Positions 1-11,155 of a DNA stretch of 31,569 bases are shown here, piece by piece. Each line of letters opens with the position of its first letter. The stretch's first letter is position 1. Under the pieces are notes generated by a model. The model did no database searches, was not told the origin of the DNA, and saw nothing but the letters and a program-made list of their open reading frames with translations. The DNA comes from Ophiothrix spiculata (taxonomy: Eukaryota > Echinodermata > Ophiuroidea > Amphilepidida > Ophiotrichidae), in NCBI GenBank assembly GCA_000969725.1, contig JXSR01S044446.1, one strand, 5' to 3'. Both the position numbers and the translations under genes were made by a program.

Positions 1-365
1 TGTCGCTGCCATTGGCAATTAACTTGATTGATATGAACACAGCAAACTCTCAAATAAAAATAATTTCAGAGCTTCATGTTCTATTTTTTTTTTATTTAGG
101 AATACCATACTTTGGAGAAAATGTACCTTCAAAATATACCTTTAACCATTCAGATAATTGAGAAAATAAATAAGTTCAAACAAGTTCATTAACTCGCTGA
201 CATTGAGTAAAGACAATTGTGCCATTATACCTTAGCAACCCATATCCATTATTGGTAACCAAGGGAACTCCATTTTTGTATGAACTGATGGAACCATTTG
301 ACAGCCAATACAACCTGTTGTTCAGTTTGGAGCAAATTAATTTTCATGGAAAAATTCTACCCTGA
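1..365. other. AT-rich noncoding DNA, nothing recognised
   Basis: No open frame with domain character, no tRNA-like fold and no clear repeat were seen. It precedes the first G-rich-ended repeat. Confidence 0.5.
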
Positions 366-373
366 CACACACT

Positions 374-692
374 CCCAGGAGGGGGCACTCAGATATATTG
401 ATGTACACATGTGTGAACATAGGTATACAAAATACCCCTAAAGAAGTTTAGCTTCCTTTGAAGAAATACCCCTAAACAAGGATTTAAGTGCAATTTTACT
501 TAAAATTTTACTCCCTAAAAGTTTAAATTATCTTCAGATTTTGAAAAACATCCCTTTTTGTTTAAAATCAGTGTTTTTAGACCCCTAAACACGTGCAGTG
601 CTTTCCGTGTTTGGTTAGGGAAAAGTTACCCCTTTTTCCGTGTTTTTCTGTTCACCCATGTGTACACAAATATAACTCAGTGGCCCCCTGGG
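374..692. mobile_element. G-rich-terminus TIR element, copy A
   Basis: The left end reads CCCAGGAGGGGGCACTCAG and the right end, in reverse complement, reads GCCCAGGGGGCCACTGAG. The inverted match continues through GTGTACACATG and ends near GTGAACA, so each arm is about 45 bp. The interior holds reiterated phrases such as AATACCCCTAAA and CCCCTTTTT. The eight flanking bases are CACACACT on the left and CACACTTT on the right, a possible decayed 8-bp target duplication (6 of 8 match). No transposase frame is present, so it would be non-autonomous. A truncated relative sits at 2881. Confidence 0.65.
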
Positions 693-1023
693 CACACTTT
701 TCAGGTACCAGATTGTAGGCAATAGAATAATTGTTTAATTTGTGCAATTAAGCAATTTTATATCATTAGTTTGATTTACATTGTAGTTGACAATCTATTT
801 GATTTATATTGTACTTTTGTAGTTGACAATCTATTATATCTTGTGGTGTGACAATCTCACAAATTCATTGTAGATATCATGGTAAAAAAGACTTTTGATT
901 TTTTTAGCTTATTGGGTTTGTTTTTGGCAGATACTAATACCCTCCAAACAATTTTGATTAAAGATGCTTACTTTTTCTGTTATGGTCATTTATTGAAATA
1001 AATTCAGGATTCCGAATTTTATT

Positions 1024-1354
1024 CCATGTGTATTAGCATATTAAAGCACGCATGTGCTTTTTATCCGTTTTTCTGTGGCAAAACAAGTTTTTGACAAAAT
1101 ACACTTGAAAATGCTTTTAGATAGTTGCACATTCCTTAATTTTAGGCTATTTTTACTCAAAACCATTTTTGATCAAAATCTTATAGTATCGCAATATTAT
1201 AAGATTTTGATCAGAAATGGTTTATAGTATAATAGCCTAAAATGAAGGAAAGTGACTATCTTAAAGCGTTTTCAAGTGCATTTGGTCAAAACCTTGCTTT
1301 GTCAACGAAAACTGGTTAAAAAGCACATGCATGCTTTCCAATACTAATACATGG
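1024..1354. mobile_element. Foldback (palindromic) MITE, about 330 bp
   Basis: The left half runs from CCATGTGTATTAG and the right half is its imperfect reverse complement ending CTAATACATGG. Matching blocks include AAGCACGCATGTGCTTTTT against AAAAAGCACATGCATGC, and TTTTAGGCTATT against AATAGCCTAAAA. The centre is ATCAAAATCTTATA / TATAAGATTTTGAT. Each arm is about 150 bp, so a transcript would form one long hairpin. It has no coding capacity and no obvious target duplication. Confidence 0.8.
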
Positions 1355-2198
1355 TGAATTAAATTACAAAGTGAAAATCTTCAGGGTTCACATTTCCTGT
1401 TCTGACTTATCATCATCTTTAGTTTAGCACCGTGCTTCCTCACTGGTTGCCTGGGACTGAATGTCCCAATACATTCCCATAACACCCAGCTGCCTATAGC
1501 AAGCTTGCGCAAGCATGATAAATTTCGCCTATGTAACTCGCAAATTTGGCCAGGCAAATGTACGTAAATTTTAGCAAATGCATCAATGCGACAATGTTTC
1601 CACTCACATACACTCATTACGCCCTAACTTGTGCAGCTCATTGCCATCATGATGAAGACATATGAAGACAAACATGAAGAGCTTTTTTAATTGATTATCT
1701 GTGCAGAAAGTAATGAAATTATACCATTTCATAAATGCTTTGATGGAATTTGAAGCTATATACAAAAAATAAATTTAATAGAATTCTTTTGCTCATTCTT
1801 TGTTATATTAATCGTTGTGTCTTATTAAATAAATCTCTCAGAATATGAAGGCCTCTTTCATTTTGATTAAAGACAATTTTCCAGTTGAGGTGACATAATG
1901 TTAAATTAAAATCATCACTTGGTCAAGCGCAAAACACTAAAATACAAGTATGTCTTTTAATATTAGGAATACACATACCCAGTGCAACATTCTGTGAAAT
2001 GTTTAGTGTTGTGTATCATAATGTTCAGCAATGTAATTTCATGCATTACCAATTGACCACCACATGTTTTAAGCCAAAATTATTCTTGAATTAATTGATG
2101 AGGAAAATAAAGGTTTTTTGATGAATCTCTTTGATGAATCATCTGCTAATGTAATTGTTGTCAAATTAAAAATCAAGAAGTTTGGGTGGAGTGGTTTG
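1355..2198. other. Noncoding stretch, nothing recognised
   Basis: AT-rich. The 78-codon minus-strand frame at 1381-1617 has no recognisable domain and no splice context. Nothing else is supportable. Confidence 0.5.
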
Positions 2199-2573
2199 CC
2201 CGGGGGATGTACTCAAATTTGGTTTTAGTAGGGGTGTGTCGATGGGAATGTGAATTACCACCCATGTATACTAATTTTCAAGAAAAAAGGACCCATCCAC
2301 ATACCAAATGCCCAAATTTTGAATCAAATTTACACAAAAATTGAAATTTGGCACAAATTTAGGCTGATTTTAGTTTGATTTAGAAAAAAATCCAAAATTT
2401 GTGCCATTTTGGTGCAAATTTGAGAACATTTTTAAAAACAGGCCCATCAAAAAAACATATTTTGCAAAGAAAAAGGACCCATTGGCGTACCAATAATCCA
2501 ATTAACCAATTGCTTCCCAAGTTTGCGGCACATCCCCGTAATCACTTCTGTACTAAGTACCCCTTCCGGGGGG
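2199..2573. mobile_element. G-rich-terminus element, copy B (diverged)
   Basis: The left end is CCCGGGGGATGTACTCAAAT and the right end in reverse complement is CCCCCCGGAAGGGGTACTTA, an imperfect inverted pair. The interior repeats a phrase of the type AAAAAGGACCCAT..CATACCAA near 2283, 2440 and 2468. The G-rich termini and phrase-like interior match the elements at 374, 21230 and 24700. The 67-codon frame at 2399-2602 falls inside it and is not a gene. Confidence 0.5.
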
Positions 2574-2880
2574 CTTTGCCTTGTTTTGTAAATATTCACT
2601 GACAGTAGGCCTCAGAAGAATTTGTGCCATAATATGTTTTGGCTACTGTACCACCGGCAAAAAATAAAGTAGTTCTATAAAGAATTGCAATTTTCTTCAA
2701 AATTCCTCAAAACTCGTGGAACACCACTTGTAGGTTATATTACTTTAAACATGTTCTATCGATTCATGTAAAATAATATGTAGGTACCCTGTCCATATAT
2801 GTATTCCTAACTATGAATTATCCCCAACGGCTAAGTGATGTGTAGCCTCAACACAGGCCTTCCGATGTACACACATCTAT

Positions 2881-3012
2881 AGGGAGGGGGGCACTCAGGT
2901 ATATTCATGACACAATGTGTGAACATAGGTTTACAAAATACCCCCTAAACAAGTTTTATCTTACCTTGAAGAAATAGGATTTACGTGCACTTTTTTTACC
3001 CCCCCCCCCCTC
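2881..3012. repeat. Truncated copy of the 374-692 element
   Basis: GGAGGGGGGCACTCAGGTAT, then ATGTGTGAACATAGGTTTAC, AAAATACCCCCTAAACAAG and CTTGAAGAAATA repeat the left half of copy A in the same order. The copy breaks off at a poly-T/poly-C run near 2995-3012, and no right terminus was found. Confidence 0.7.
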
Positions 3013-3046
3013 CATTTGATTTAAAAAAAAAAAATTGCAACATTTT

Positions 3047-3690
3047 TCTGTATGATATATTTGAAAAGTTCTGTTTTCAAATCCCAGAAATTAAATTCTA
3101 TCCAGTTTGTATGCTCCCTCTTCTTTGTTCAGAAGCAGGGGGACGAACACTATGAACAAAGACGAGGGAGCATACAAACTGGACAGAATATATGGGCAGA
3201 TCATCCAAAACTGGCAACCTAAGGAGTTGATGACGTCATCATCGTCATTGAGAGTTGCCAGTCAATGATACCAATCCACAATAGTCATTTCTCTCTTTTT
3301 CGAGTAGATTGACTTGCGCAATCAGCTGTTTTTGAGTGGTTTTTACTCTTTTTCGAGTGAATTGGTATTTACTCGTTTTTTCACTCTTTTTACATTTAGA
3401 GAGTGGTTAAATATTCCTAGTATCCCTTTGATTTTATCGAGCGACTTTACAGGGGTTCCAAGGGGCCGACTAGGCCGAGTTTTTCAAGAAAAAACACCAA
3501 ATATTGTGCTTTATGAAGTTTTCAACCTAATTTTTTTCAGCTCTAATTGTCGTAATTTTATGGGGAAAAGGCAGACCAATCCACAACAGTCATTCTCGTT
3601 TGAAAAAGGTTCCAGACCTGAAATATTTCAGTTAGTACCATTTAATTTCTTGGATTTGAAAACAGAACTTTTCAAATATATTATCATGAC
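3047..3690. mobile_element. Nested foldback element with outer and inner inverted repeats
   Basis: The outer pair is TTTGAAAAGTTCTGTTTTC near 3059 and its reverse complement GAAAACAGAACTTTTCAAA near 3659, within about 45-bp arms. An inner pair, TCCAGTTTGTATGCTCCCTC near 3099 and GAGGGAGCATACAAACTGGA near 3163, forms a 31-bp hairpin around a 35-bp loop. ACCAATCCACAA.AGTCATT occurs twice in direct orientation (near 3269 and 3577), and TTTTTCGAGT recurs near 3300-3400. The 146-codon frame at 3314-3754 lies mostly inside it. Confidence 0.65.
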
Positions 3691-4135
3691 AATCCTGATG
3701 AATCTATTCCAACATTTTTCTGTTTATACGGCCCCGCTCAGGCCCGCTCCTTGACCCCGGGCACATGGCATGAGTACCAGGGTATGCCTAGCCAAGCCAA
3801 AGTCTGTTGTGATTATGGATTCTACTTTGCTCTGACAAAATATTTGTATTTTGTATGATTTGCATTTTGCTCAATTTATAATATTTGGTCAGATGATTGT
3901 TCCCAAATCAAAATTAACAAGCCCATACACTTGAATAAACTTAAACTTGAAGTGTAAAGTTCTGAGACATACTGAGCACACCCATGTCACGGCATGTGTC
4001 ACAGGGATAAGAATTACTTAAATATTGATAAAATTTCAGTTTAGTCCAGTTTACATAGTTTGTATAATCAGTATGATGTTGATCCCCAGCCATATTCAGT
4101 TCCTGTCCTTAAAAACAACATGAATATAATTACAC
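3691..4135. other. Noncoding stretch, nothing recognised
   Basis: This separates two inverted-repeat elements. I saw no coding, RNA or repeat signal. Confidence 0.5.
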
Positions 4136-5243
4136 ATATCGCTCATTCCAAAAAATCGGGTGCCAATAGCATGTTTTACGTTCTTTTGTCCACAAAAACC
4201 TTCCAGTGCCTTTATCTTTTCCAATACTGCAATTTTCGGGTAGGGCTTGTCAAAATCTACTTGGTCATATATGGTTTGTCATACTTTTAATGCCATTATG
4301 AGTCTATGACTCTGATTTATGCCTTCAAAGTATTGAAAAATAGCTAAAAATGAGTTTCAATTGCAAAAGTGTTAGTTTTGGACATGCTCATTTTCTTATA
4401 GTATATAATACTTTTTCAAACCTATTATAATTTTTAAACAGATAAACAGCATTTTGTATCTGAACAATGATTTCCAAATTTGATGACATCTTTCCATGAT
4501 TCAAAAATGAAATTCATTTTCCACCAACATCGTGTGAGCTACGTTACTTAAGTTTGGCATACCATTATTTGATGGGGAAAAACAGCAATTCCGACCAAAT
4601 TTAAGTATGCTGACAGCAAACGTTCCAGTGAATTTGAAAACCATAATAGAAAATGTCAAATTTATTCATGTTTGACAAAAGAAAGTGTTGAACATGAAAA
4701 TTTGAACCGACCATGTTAAGAAATGTGAGCTACGTAACCATATATCTCAGTAACCATAGGCATTGCGGCAATTCTATTTTAGTATGTGATAGAGATATAC
4801 ACTACTACTTCGTTTATATTAGAATTTACTTAGTAAATGGTCTAATGTATGTTTTGTGTATTAAAACATGCAAAAACAATGAGCTACATTACCGTGATCT
4901 ACGTTACTACTGACCTCTACAGAACTTATAACTACCGTTTCATGACTTTTCTATGCACTAACAGTGCATATGAAGGATACACTTGCCTACAAATGCAAAA
5001 CAATTGCGAGTATCAATACTTAAAAATTGAGCAGGTAACATAGCTCACCCATTGCCCACTACGTAAAATTGGGTAAGTCTTTGTAACAGAAAAAATATAG
5101 AAGTGGTGTTGACAAATCACTTGGATTCAATGTCCATGACTAGTTTACTAACAAAAAACGCTTAAAAGAAAAATACTTGAGCAACTTTATTTTTTCATTT
5201 TTTCCAACTGCATTGGCACCCGATTTTTCGGAATGAGCGATAT
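4136..5243. mobile_element. 1.1-kb TIR element with an iterated GTGAGCTACGTTAC motif
   Basis: Terminal arms of 32 bp match with one mismatch. The left begins ATATCGCTCATTCC and ends GGTGCCAAT at 4167. The right begins ATTGGCACC at 5212 and ends GAGCGATAT at 5243. Five copies of a 14-bp word related to GTGAGCTACGTTAC sit inside, at 4534, 4725, 4880, 4894 and (inverted) 5035. Subterminal iterated words of this sort are typical transposase-binding sites in some DNA transposons. The small frames inside share no domain with a transposase, so it would be non-autonomous. No target duplication was found. Confidence 0.7.
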
Positions 5244-5460
5244 AGTCCCGGGGTAGTTTTCTTGGCCCATTTTAGTGGCAAAACTTCCCTGCATACGCCC
5301 ATGGTATCCCCTTGGCCCAGGTATGCTGGGACATGGTTTTCTATCAATCCCCGGTCAGATCTGTGTCGACTTCCCCACTATGCCCGGGTACCGGGCAGAG
5401 TACCGGGAGGCCGGGGATGCATTTGATAGCCGCATAATATATGACTGTCCCCGGAGTCAT
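5244..5460. other. GC-rich patch with recurrent CCCGG words
   Basis: About 215 bp clearly richer in G+C than its surroundings, with repeated CCCGGGG, CCCGGGTACCGGG and CCCCGGAGTC words. It abuts the right end of the 4136-5243 element. Frames on both strands (5275-5502 and 5378-5563) show no domain. It may be part of another G-rich-ended repeat, which I cannot delimit. Confidence 0.35.
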
Positions 5461-6990
5461 GCAAACATGTTTCAATTAATCCCACTTCTGACACCATATT
5501 GAATGACTTGCAAGCACAAACATGACAAGCTGCCTTTGAGAAATAAAGTTGCACATTTGTCATATCTGTGGACCTCAGTTCTGTGGCATACCAGCCAGTA
5601 TGATGTGGTTTCTAAATTCTACATGTAGTGTTGACATGGTTGATATGTGTGCAATGCAATGGTATCGATTTCGAGTTAAATAAACCGCTATTAATTACAG
5701 TAAACAAACTGACAAGTTCTGACAGCGACATTGGCCTTGCAAACATGTACCAGACAGCAAAATTAATGGTCGATCGATTAATGATGTCAACAACATTCCC
5801 TGGCATGTGGCAATGCAGGTTTCTAAAACGACAAAATATCACTTACCTTATAAACCGACGAGTGGTTGTCTGACTGTTATTTCTCAATTAATTATAAGAT
5901 AATTCTTTCAATTGTCAAATAAGTCCATCGGCTGCACTGCACATTAACCATTCAATGGGTAAATGAAAACACAGTCCCGTGTTTATTCACTTGAATGTTA
6001 TTGTTAGCGTCATTATGGTGATGATGAGAATCAGCCAACAACTGAGCGTTCGTGGAAACCAAATTGATGGCAGTATTTCTCAAAATGATTTAAGGTTGGG
6101 GTAGACCTTCAACTATAAACGTTTTTTGTACTCTAGCTCTCAAACAAATTGCTACACATTTTTAGAACTGAATGGATTTTTACCCTAAATATATTGGTGA
6201 TATCGGGGGTTTTCCCCCCTAATGTGTAGATTTTGGCAAAAAACGCTCAAACTATATTTTTTCCCAAAAAATTTCAGGAAAGCCTAACTAAAATTTGCAT
6301 GCGTGAGATTTATCATTTTGAACTTTTTGCTTTTTTTGGAATTAAGAAACAAATGTGTTTGTTTTTTTGTTTGTTTTTTTGAAAAAAACGCCAAAAATAA
6401 TTAATTTTTAATAAAAAATTGAACGGCTCTATTTTTTTTTACGGTACTGTTCTGGTCCTTATTTGTTTCAAAAACATGCGGAATGAACAGATATGGTCAA
6501 TGACATACTTTTTGAGATATTAAGCAACATTTATCCCCCAAAATGCCATTTTTAGTGTTAACAAGTTTGTTTAAATGTATTCCTCATTAAGATCATATTT
6601 TATTTGACTAAAAATTGAATACGCCAGAATAAGAACATCCCAACTCAAATAGCTCCCTTTCGTTAAGTTCTGTAAAATATAAATGCATTCAAATCTCTGA
6701 AAATGCTTTCAAATCACTTAAAAGCATTTCCATGTCTTTATCCCAATGAAAGTGTCACATTTGACATTGTAGTTGATTTTTTTTAGACATTGTTAGATAA
6801 TTTTTCTAGTATAGTTGCAGAGGGGAGCTCATGGAGTTGGGGTTTTCTTGTAATGGCTTTTTAAATACAGGGGTATATAGCAACTATATGTACTATAATA
6901 ATTGTGCGGTTGCGATGCGTTTTGCACCGTAAGGGTACTGGTACGCTCTAAACATGCTAAATGAAATGGATGCATTCTATACCGTTAAAA
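5461..6990. other. AT-rich noncoding DNA, nothing recognised
   Basis: Long A and T runs dominate. Overlapping frames on both strands at 5612-5873 carry no recognisable domain. No RNA gene or delimitable repeat was found. Confidence 0.5.
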
Positions 6991-7316
6991 CACTGTTTAA
7001 AATGTTGCTGTTTAAAAGAACCGTTGTTTAAAGTGTTGTTGTTTAAAGTTTTAAACAGCATTGCTCAGTTTGTTATTAAATTTGTTATTAAAGCGTGTTG
7101 TCTAAACTTGTCTTAATCAATGTTGTTTAAATTTCAAAAATGTTGTTCAACTAAAGTAAAGTTTTTTAAACAACCACTGTATCAATATATCATCGTTTAA
7201 CCTTGTTCAAAAATATTGTTCACAAAATTGTTTAAAGATTCAACAACTGATGTTTAAATTTTTAAACAAGTTGTTTATTTTCTGAACAAGTTGTTCAATT
7301 TTTTTTTCTAACAGTG
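6991..7316. mobile_element. CACTGT-ended MITE filled with GTTTAAA/TTGTT words
   Basis: The left end CACTGTTTAAAA pairs imperfectly with the reverse complement of the right end (CACTGTTAGAAAAA). Between them the word TTGTTTAAA, its complement TTTAAACAA and variants (TTGTTCAA, TTGAACAA) recur more than a dozen times. There is no open frame. The plan (short CACTGT ends, interior made of one iterated short word) is the same as at 25292-25632, although the interior words differ. Confidence 0.6.
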
Positions 7317-7669
7317 TACTTTTTAACACCAGTTGAAGGTGTTCAACTATTTTAAATTTATCTCAAAGGGATACTAGAATATTTAACCATATTTCCTTTT
7401 TTATCAATAACCTATATCCCAAAACATATGAAAATTGGTTAATTAAACTTATTACTCTTGACTTTAATCAAGGCAAGTGTTCACATGATTTGCTAACTAG
7501 TTTTAAACAAATGATCATGTATTAGACGAATCACTTCTCTGAACAACGTTCATCGCAACACAAAGCCTACCAACCACACAAAGGCATGGGGATGACGACA
7601 TTGACAACAAATCACATTCAGTTTGTGTCGTATTATCTTTCTCCATATATACCCATTTAAATACATATA

Positions 7670-8002
7670 AGGCCTAGTATCCATTGGCTGTTCGCATATT
7701 CAGTATTCCTTGTCTCGTTTACTATTGTTTGTAATTGTGCGGCGCAACACAGACAATAAATTTCGTTCTGCTTAGTGATCATACTAGTGGCCTGTGTACG
7801 GCAGATGATTCTTACGATCTGGCAGCACCAACAATCAACACATGATGTTCATACTTGGTGAGCACATGGAAAAAAGAGATCTCTTTTTTCCATGGTGAGC
7901 ACCAGGTAATAGGGGTATCTGTGTTGCGCCGCACAATTACAAACAATAGTAAACGAGACAAAGGAATACGGAATATGCGAACAGCCAATGGATACTAGGC
8001 CT
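7670..8002. mobile_element. TA-flanked foldback MITE, about 333 bp
   Basis: Arms of about 83 bp: the left begins AGGCCTAGTATCCATTGGCT and the right ends in its reverse complement. The arms differ at only a few positions and meet at GTGCGGCGCAACACAG / CTGTGTTGCGCCGCAC. TA dinucleotides flank both ends, as expected for Tc1/mariner-type insertions. A perfect 30-bp palindrome lies inside at 7865-7894. No coding capacity. Confidence 0.85.
7865..7894. repeat. Perfect 30-bp palindrome
   Basis: CATGGAAAAAAGAGA followed by its exact reverse complement. A GGTGAGCAC direct repeat overlaps both edges (7857 and 7893), so it may itself be a small insertion in the loop of the MITE. Confidence 0.9.
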
Positions 8003-8103
8003 TAATCCACACAGCTGACTGTCCGCTATTGTATTTTTGAATTACACTCCCTGCCAAATATCAACTTGACGGGTGCTGCTGTCCACCCTACCATGCCTAC
8101 GGC

Positions 8104-8291
8104 ACAACACTTACAAGTGGACAAAATTCAGTTGTCCAAACATTAAATTTCAGATTAACTCAAGCAAGTCTAGTCACCGACAAATTCTGACAGATTCTGT
8201 ATTAGCCAATCACAAACAAGAATGATTAGTTTCTTTATACAAATGTATTGGGAAAACTACTCAACGCATATTTATGAAATGAAATTTAAAA
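8104..8291 (+). repeat. Dispersed duplication, copy 1
   Basis: From CAACACTTACAAGT to ATGAAATGAAATTTA this block matches 9887-10061 over its whole length, with a few substitutions and one 10-bp difference (CAAATGTATT is present here only). It is probably a repeat element or recent local duplication. The matching part of copy 2 ends exactly at the sequence gap. Confidence 0.9.
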
Positions 8292-9606
8292 TAATTTATT
8301 ATTTATGTGCTAGCCCACTTTTGAGAAGTTATGGCATGGAAGTCAGTAAAATTTGGCCAAAATACGTGACAAAATTTTCAATTCCTTTGTACACGAAAAT
8401 GCTTGCACCTAGCGATGTTTGGCCTCAAATGCGGTCTGCTTGTCCACGGCAAGTTTTGATATATTCAACTTTACAAATTCTATGATTTTTCATTTCTTTA
8501 AGAGAAGCACACTAAAAAATGAATAAAAACACATGTTCTTAAACTGATCAATATATCAATATTTGACGATGTATTTCGTGTTCTTTCTACTATCTCAAGC
8601 GCAATATAATTGAATAGAGACAAAAAGGAGTCAATATGAACGTGGAGCACACCAAAGTTGAACGAATAATGTCCGGCTTTGTTATGTTTGTAAGCCCTGC
8701 GTGTGCTAGCTGAAGGGGGAGGGGTTGAAAGAAAATGATTTGTAATACTTTTAGAAGTATAGGCCTACGGTATAAATGTTTCAAATAGTTATGGTAAAGT
8801 AGTAGGTCTATTATTTATTTATTTCATTAAACATGTTAAAATAATGTTGTTGTTTGTTTTGTTTTTGTTTTGTTTTTGTTTTTTTTTTGGGGGGGTTGGT
8901 CACATTAGCATTTTTTTAAAAATGAATATCACAGAAAAAAGTTGGTGTTTTCTACGCATACCAGACCCCGACAATATAGATTATAAAATGTTTGGCCCTC
9001 GTTTCATTTATCCTCTAAAGTTATTAAAGATTTGGTTAAAAAAAGGCTAACAAAATTGTATGGGAAAGTCAATTTTTGAAGTCTAATATAACCTGTCCCA
9101 GACGGACTATTTGGGGGTTAAACCAAGAAACTTTTAAATCAATATGTTAAACTTAAGCATCTAAAGCATATTCTCTGCAAGTTTTAAAAGATTCCTACCA
9201 TGCATTTTCAAGATAACAGGAATTTAATTGGAAATATTGTGCATAAGTCTATGCAAGATTTGATACAAAAATGACGTTTTTACGATAAAATATTGTCATA
9301 TAGAATTTTGAATTTTATCAAAACTATTTTTTTCGGTTCTTAACATATGCTTAATAACTTTTTTTAAAAAAGGGAAAAGGAAAAAGTATACCCTATTCAC
9401 TCGTCTAATTCAACTATTTTCCATCTGACATTCTCCTTAAATTAACAAAAATTCCAATTTCCAAAAGCTTGACAAATGTCCTACTCTGTTATCGACACTT
9501 CATTTAAATTATTTTAACAATTTTTGGCACGCTTGTATGAAAGCGCTCAACTGTAACGTGATCTAAATTCTGAAAATGTGTAATTGAATTGGACGAGTGG
9601 ATAGGG
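8292..9606. other. Noncoding stretch, nothing recognised
   Basis: AT-rich with a G/T tract near 8850-8896 and a (TTTA) run near 8810. Short frames on both strands lack domain character. Confidence 0.5.
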
Positions 9607-9768
9607 TACTTTAGGTCCCATCAAAACCTATAATACCCTAACCCTAACACTAAACCATAACCCTAAATCTAACCCTAACCCTAACTTTACACCCTAACCC
9701 TAAATGAAACCTAACCCTAACAATAACACTAAACCCTAACCCAAAAAATCTGGATGGGACCTAAAGTA
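9607..9768. mobile_element. TIR element with a degenerate telomere-like core
   Basis: The 16-bp end TACTTTAGGTCCCATC at 9607-9622 is repeated in inverted orientation at 9753-9768. The roughly 110 bp between hold degenerate CCCTAA repeats, including several runs of CCCTAACCCTAA, with CACTAAACC and CCATAACC variants. CCCTAA is the telomere repeat of most deuterostomes. The inverted ends suggest that the block moved as a unit. Confidence 0.7.
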
Positions 9769-9886
9769 TGCTTGGTCAAAAAAAACCAAAAAAAAAAAAA
9801 CCGCCTCAATCAAGACGCAATTGTAGGCCTATACACGTGCTCGGTTGTCTGATACTGTCTGGCGCTCTTATGTCCAACTCACTCAC

Positions 9887-10061
9887 AACACTTACAAGTA
9901 GTCAAAATTCAGTTGTCCAAACATTAAATTTCAGATTAACTCAAGCATGTCAAGTCGCCGACAAATTCTGACAAATTCTGTATTAGCCAATCACAAACAA
10001 GAATGATTAGTTTCTTTATATTGGGAAAACTACTCAACGCATATTTATGAAATGAAATTTA
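9887..10061 (+). repeat. Dispersed duplication, copy 2, cut by the gap
   Basis: Same block as 8104-8291 with a 10-bp deletion. It runs straight into the N run, so its true right boundary is unknown. Repeats of this sort at a gap edge are a common cause of scaffold errors. Confidence 0.9.
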
Positions 10062-11036
10062 NNNNNNNNNNNNNNNNNNNNNNNNNNNNNNNNNNNNNNN
10101 NNNNNNNNNNNNNNNNNNNNNNNNNNNNNNNNNNNNNNNNNNNNNNNNNNNNNNNNNNNNNNNNNNNNNNNNNNNNNNNNNNNNNNNNNNNNNNNNNNNN
10201 NNNNNNNNNNNNNNNNNNNNNNNNNNNNNNNNNNNNNNNNNNNNNNNNNNNNNNNNNNNNNNNNNNNNNNNNNNNNNNNNNNNNNNNNNNNNNNNNNNNN
10301 NNNNNNNNNNNNNNNNNNNNNNNNNNNNNNNNNNNNNNNNNNNNNNNNNNNNNNNNNNNNNNNNNNNNNNNNNNNNNNNNNNNNNNNNNNNNNNNNNNNN
10401 NNNNNNNNNNNNNNNNNNNNNNNNNNNNNNNNNNNNNNNNNNNNNNNNNNNNNNNNNNNNNNNNNNNNNNNNNNNNNNNNNNNNNNNNNNNNNNNNNNNN
10501 NNNNNNNNNNNNNNNNNNNNNNNNNNNNNNNNNNNNNNNNNNNNNNNNNNNNNNNNNNNNNNNNNNNNNNNNNNNNNNNNNNNNNNNNNNNNNNNNNNNN
10601 NNNNNNNNNNNNNNNNNNNNNNNNNNNNNNNNNNNNNNNNNNNNNNNNNNNNNNNNNNNNNNNNNNNNNNNNNNNNNNNNNNNNNNNNNNNNNNNNNNNN
10701 NNNNNNNNNNNNNNNNNNNNNNNNNNNNNNNNNNNNNNNNNNNNNNNNNNNNNNNNNNNNNNNNNNNNNNNNNNNNNNNNNNNNNNNNNNNNNNNNNNNN
10801 NNNNNNNNNNNNNNNNNNNNNNNNNNNNNNNNNNNNNNNNNNNNNNNNNNNNNNNNNNNNNNNNNNNNNNNNNNNNNNNNNNNNNNNNNNNNNNNNNNNN
10901 NNNNNNNNNNNNNNNNNNNNNNNNNNNNNNNNNNNNNNNNNNNNNNNNNNNNNNNNNNNNNNNNNNNNNNNNNNNNNNNNNNNNNNNNNNNNNNNNNNNN
11001 NNNNNNNNNNNNNNNNNNNNNNNNNNNNNNNNNNNN
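10062..11036. other. Assembly gap (975 N)
   Basis: Undetermined bases. Apparent long frames across it on both strands are artefacts. Any 3' exons of the lectin gene beyond 11147 would lie here or further left. Confidence 1.
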
Positions 11037-11155
11037 CTTGTCACTTTGTCAAAACCACTAAAATTAGTTTTGGGTCGACCAAAACAAAAAGTTTTCCTCC
11101 AAAAGGTCCACTTTTTGAAAATCCGCACCCCTTGAAAAAATCCTGGCTACGGGCC
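11037..11155. mobile_element. Inserted repeat end at the lectin gene 3' side
   Basis: On the minus strand, directly after the last lectin codons, the sequence changes to GGCCCGTAGCCAGGATTTTT and then CAAGGGGTGCGGATTTTC, which has the look of a dispersed-repeat terminus rather than coding sequence. It continues into the gap. The TAG that closes the lectin frame lies within its first ten bases. The class assignment is inference from appearance. Confidence 0.5.

Noticed and set aside
3314..3754. 146-codon plus-strand frame
   Set aside because: It lies mainly inside a foldback repeat, is Phe/Leu-rich from T-rich DNA, and shows no domain or splice context.
3405..7394. 28-bp inverted match between 3405-3437 (GTTAAATATTCCTAGTATCC) and 7364-7394
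   Set aside because: Too short to define an element; probably a shared fragment of one old repeat.
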